Shown: one piece after another, positions 32,614 through 33,513 of the stretch
Layout: each line of letters starts with the position of its first letter
Numbering within the stretch: position 1 is the first letter of the stretch
Assembly (NCBI GenBank): GCA_013813355.1
Contig: JACCRT010000039.1
Location: 1 to 33,513, forward strand
Direction of reading: 5' to 3'
DNA: 33,513 bases
From: Acidobacteriota bacterium
Lineage (GTDB): Bacteria > Acidobacteriota > Vicinamibacteria > Vicinamibacterales > 2-12-FULL-66-21
Program-made: the position numbers and the translations under genes
The notes under the pieces: model-generated
What the model was told of the DNA's origin: nothing
Seen by the model: only the letters and a program-made list of their open reading frames with translations
Database searches by the model: none

Positions 32614-32731
32614 GGCAGTAGGCAGCGGGCTGTAGGGCCGTGTCTTCCGTGGCTATAGTCCCTCCACATTCAAGGCAGAGAACAGGTGGATGAACACTGC
32701 CGACTGCCGACTGCCCGCTGCCCGCTACCCG
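32614..32731 (+). repeat. Heptanucleotide repeat pair in inverted orientation (CTGCCGA/CTGCCCG-type)
   Basis: Left arm GGCAGTA-GGCAGCG-GGCTGTA (32614-32634); right arm CTGCCGA-CTGCCGA-CTGCCCG-CTGCCCG-CTACCCG (32697-32731); 62-bp spacer. Confidence 0.75.
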
Positions 32732-32811
32732 CGACTCTGTGGTACAACCAATTCGGCTACTGGCGGTCAGCCGGTGGCGTGTTTGTGTCCAGAACCAACG
32801 AGGAGCAGCTC

Positions 32812-33495
32812 ATGCGCAAGATGCTCGTGATGGCGGCGGCGATCGCCCTCCTGGTCCCTGTCGTGCCCAGCGCGCAGGATCAGGATGCGGATCGAAAGGT
32901 CGCCGGCGGGGGAATCAAGGCAGCCGGCTGGCAGGGCCGAATCGATCCCGCCGCCGCCAAGAAGGGCTCGACGATCAACGACTCGAAGTTCGAGCAGCAG
33001 GGAGATGCGCTGCATCTCTCGGTCGGTCCGGCGGCAATTTACTGGAACCCGAAGCACACGGCCAGCGGAGACTACACGGTCAAGGCGACCTTCCGGGAGG
33101 CCAAGCCCGACACCAGTCATCCCCACCCGTATGGAGTCTTCATCGGCGGTCACAATCTCGACACCCCGGATCTGTCGCTGGTGTATTGCATCGCCTACAG
33201 CGACGGCACGTTTCTCGTCCGCGGCTTCAACGGACCCTCCGTCGTCCAGGTTGGCAAGCGCCAGCCACACGCGGCCGTGCAGAAGCCCGGGACCGACGGC
33301 AGCGTCACCAACGAGGTCGCCTGGAATGTACGTGGGGGCCGAGCCGAGTGCGCCATCAACGGCACGACGGTCGCCAGCTACGAGCGCGCCGAGCTGGTCG
33401 CGCCCGGGCGCCTCGAATCGACTGACGGGCTTGCAGGAATCCGCGTGAGCCACAACGTGGACGCTGTCGTGACCGGTTTCGGCATCAGCAAGTAG
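32812..33495 (+). CDS. Secreted concanavalin-like / DUF1080-like (3-keto-disaccharide hydrolase-like) protein
   Basis: Signal peptide MRKMLVMAAAIALLVPVVPSAQ; GDALHLSVGPAAIYWNPKHTASGDYTVKATFREAK..HPHPYGVFIGGHNL..VYCIAYSDGTFLVRGFNG...AECAINGTTVASYERAEL..GLAGIRVSHNVDAVVTGFGISK. Start moved to internal ATG 32812. Confidence 0.6.
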   Translation: MRKMLVMAAAIALLVPVVPSAQDQDADRKVAGGGIKAAGWQGRIDPAAAKKGSTINDSKFEQQGDALHLSVGPAAIYWNPKHTASGDYTVKATFREAKPDTSHPHPYGVFIGGHNLDTPDLSLVYCIAYSDGTFLVRGFNGPSVVQVGKRQPHAAVQKPGTDGSVTNEVAWNVRGGRAECAINGTTVASYERAELVAPGRLESTDGLAGIRVSHNVDAVVTGFGISK

Positions 33496-33513
33496 ACACA
33501 AGAAGGGCGGGAC

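Noticed and set aside
1-33513. CRISPR array, prophage or transposase
   Set aside because: No regularly spaced identical repeats with unique spacers, and no transposase/integrase/Cas motifs in any ORF translation.

Overview
High-GC bacterial chromosomal window. Family content (VWFA-related protein of the acidobacterial type, many TM Ser/Thr kinases with PD40 or TPR sensor regions, AsmA, DUF368, ADOP/FtsX-like permease relic) suggests Acidobacteriota, probably Vicinamibacteria; this is inference. About 22 intact genes are supportable. There are no convincing tRNA/rRNA genes, CRISPR arrays, phage genes or transposases. The main theme is Ser/Thr phospho-signalling: four kinase-fold receptor proteins, a PP2C phosphatase and an FHA-TM-trypsin protease. 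Most notable observations: (1) two adjacent paralogous TM kinase/TPR receptors at 20734-26394, the second a predicted pseudokinase (HRD->HGG, DFG->ELG, degraded glycine loop); (2) a PP2C / CsgG-like / FHA-protease / zinc-ribbon-STK neighbourhood at 14.3-19.5 kb; (3) three intergenic heptanucleotide repeat loci with 7-nt period, each at the 3' end of a gene; (4) a 21-nt direct-repeat array upstream of a PIG-L deacetylase gene; (5) three C-terminal gene relics or truncations (NhaC, OsmC, ABC permease); (6) a pheA leader with promoter, 15-nt tandem repeat and terminator-like hairpin; (7) an orphan MutL/MORC-like GHKL ATPase whose 3' end is written into the terminator of the convergent gene. Start codons were adjusted from the ORF track where homology or signal peptides pointed to an internal start.
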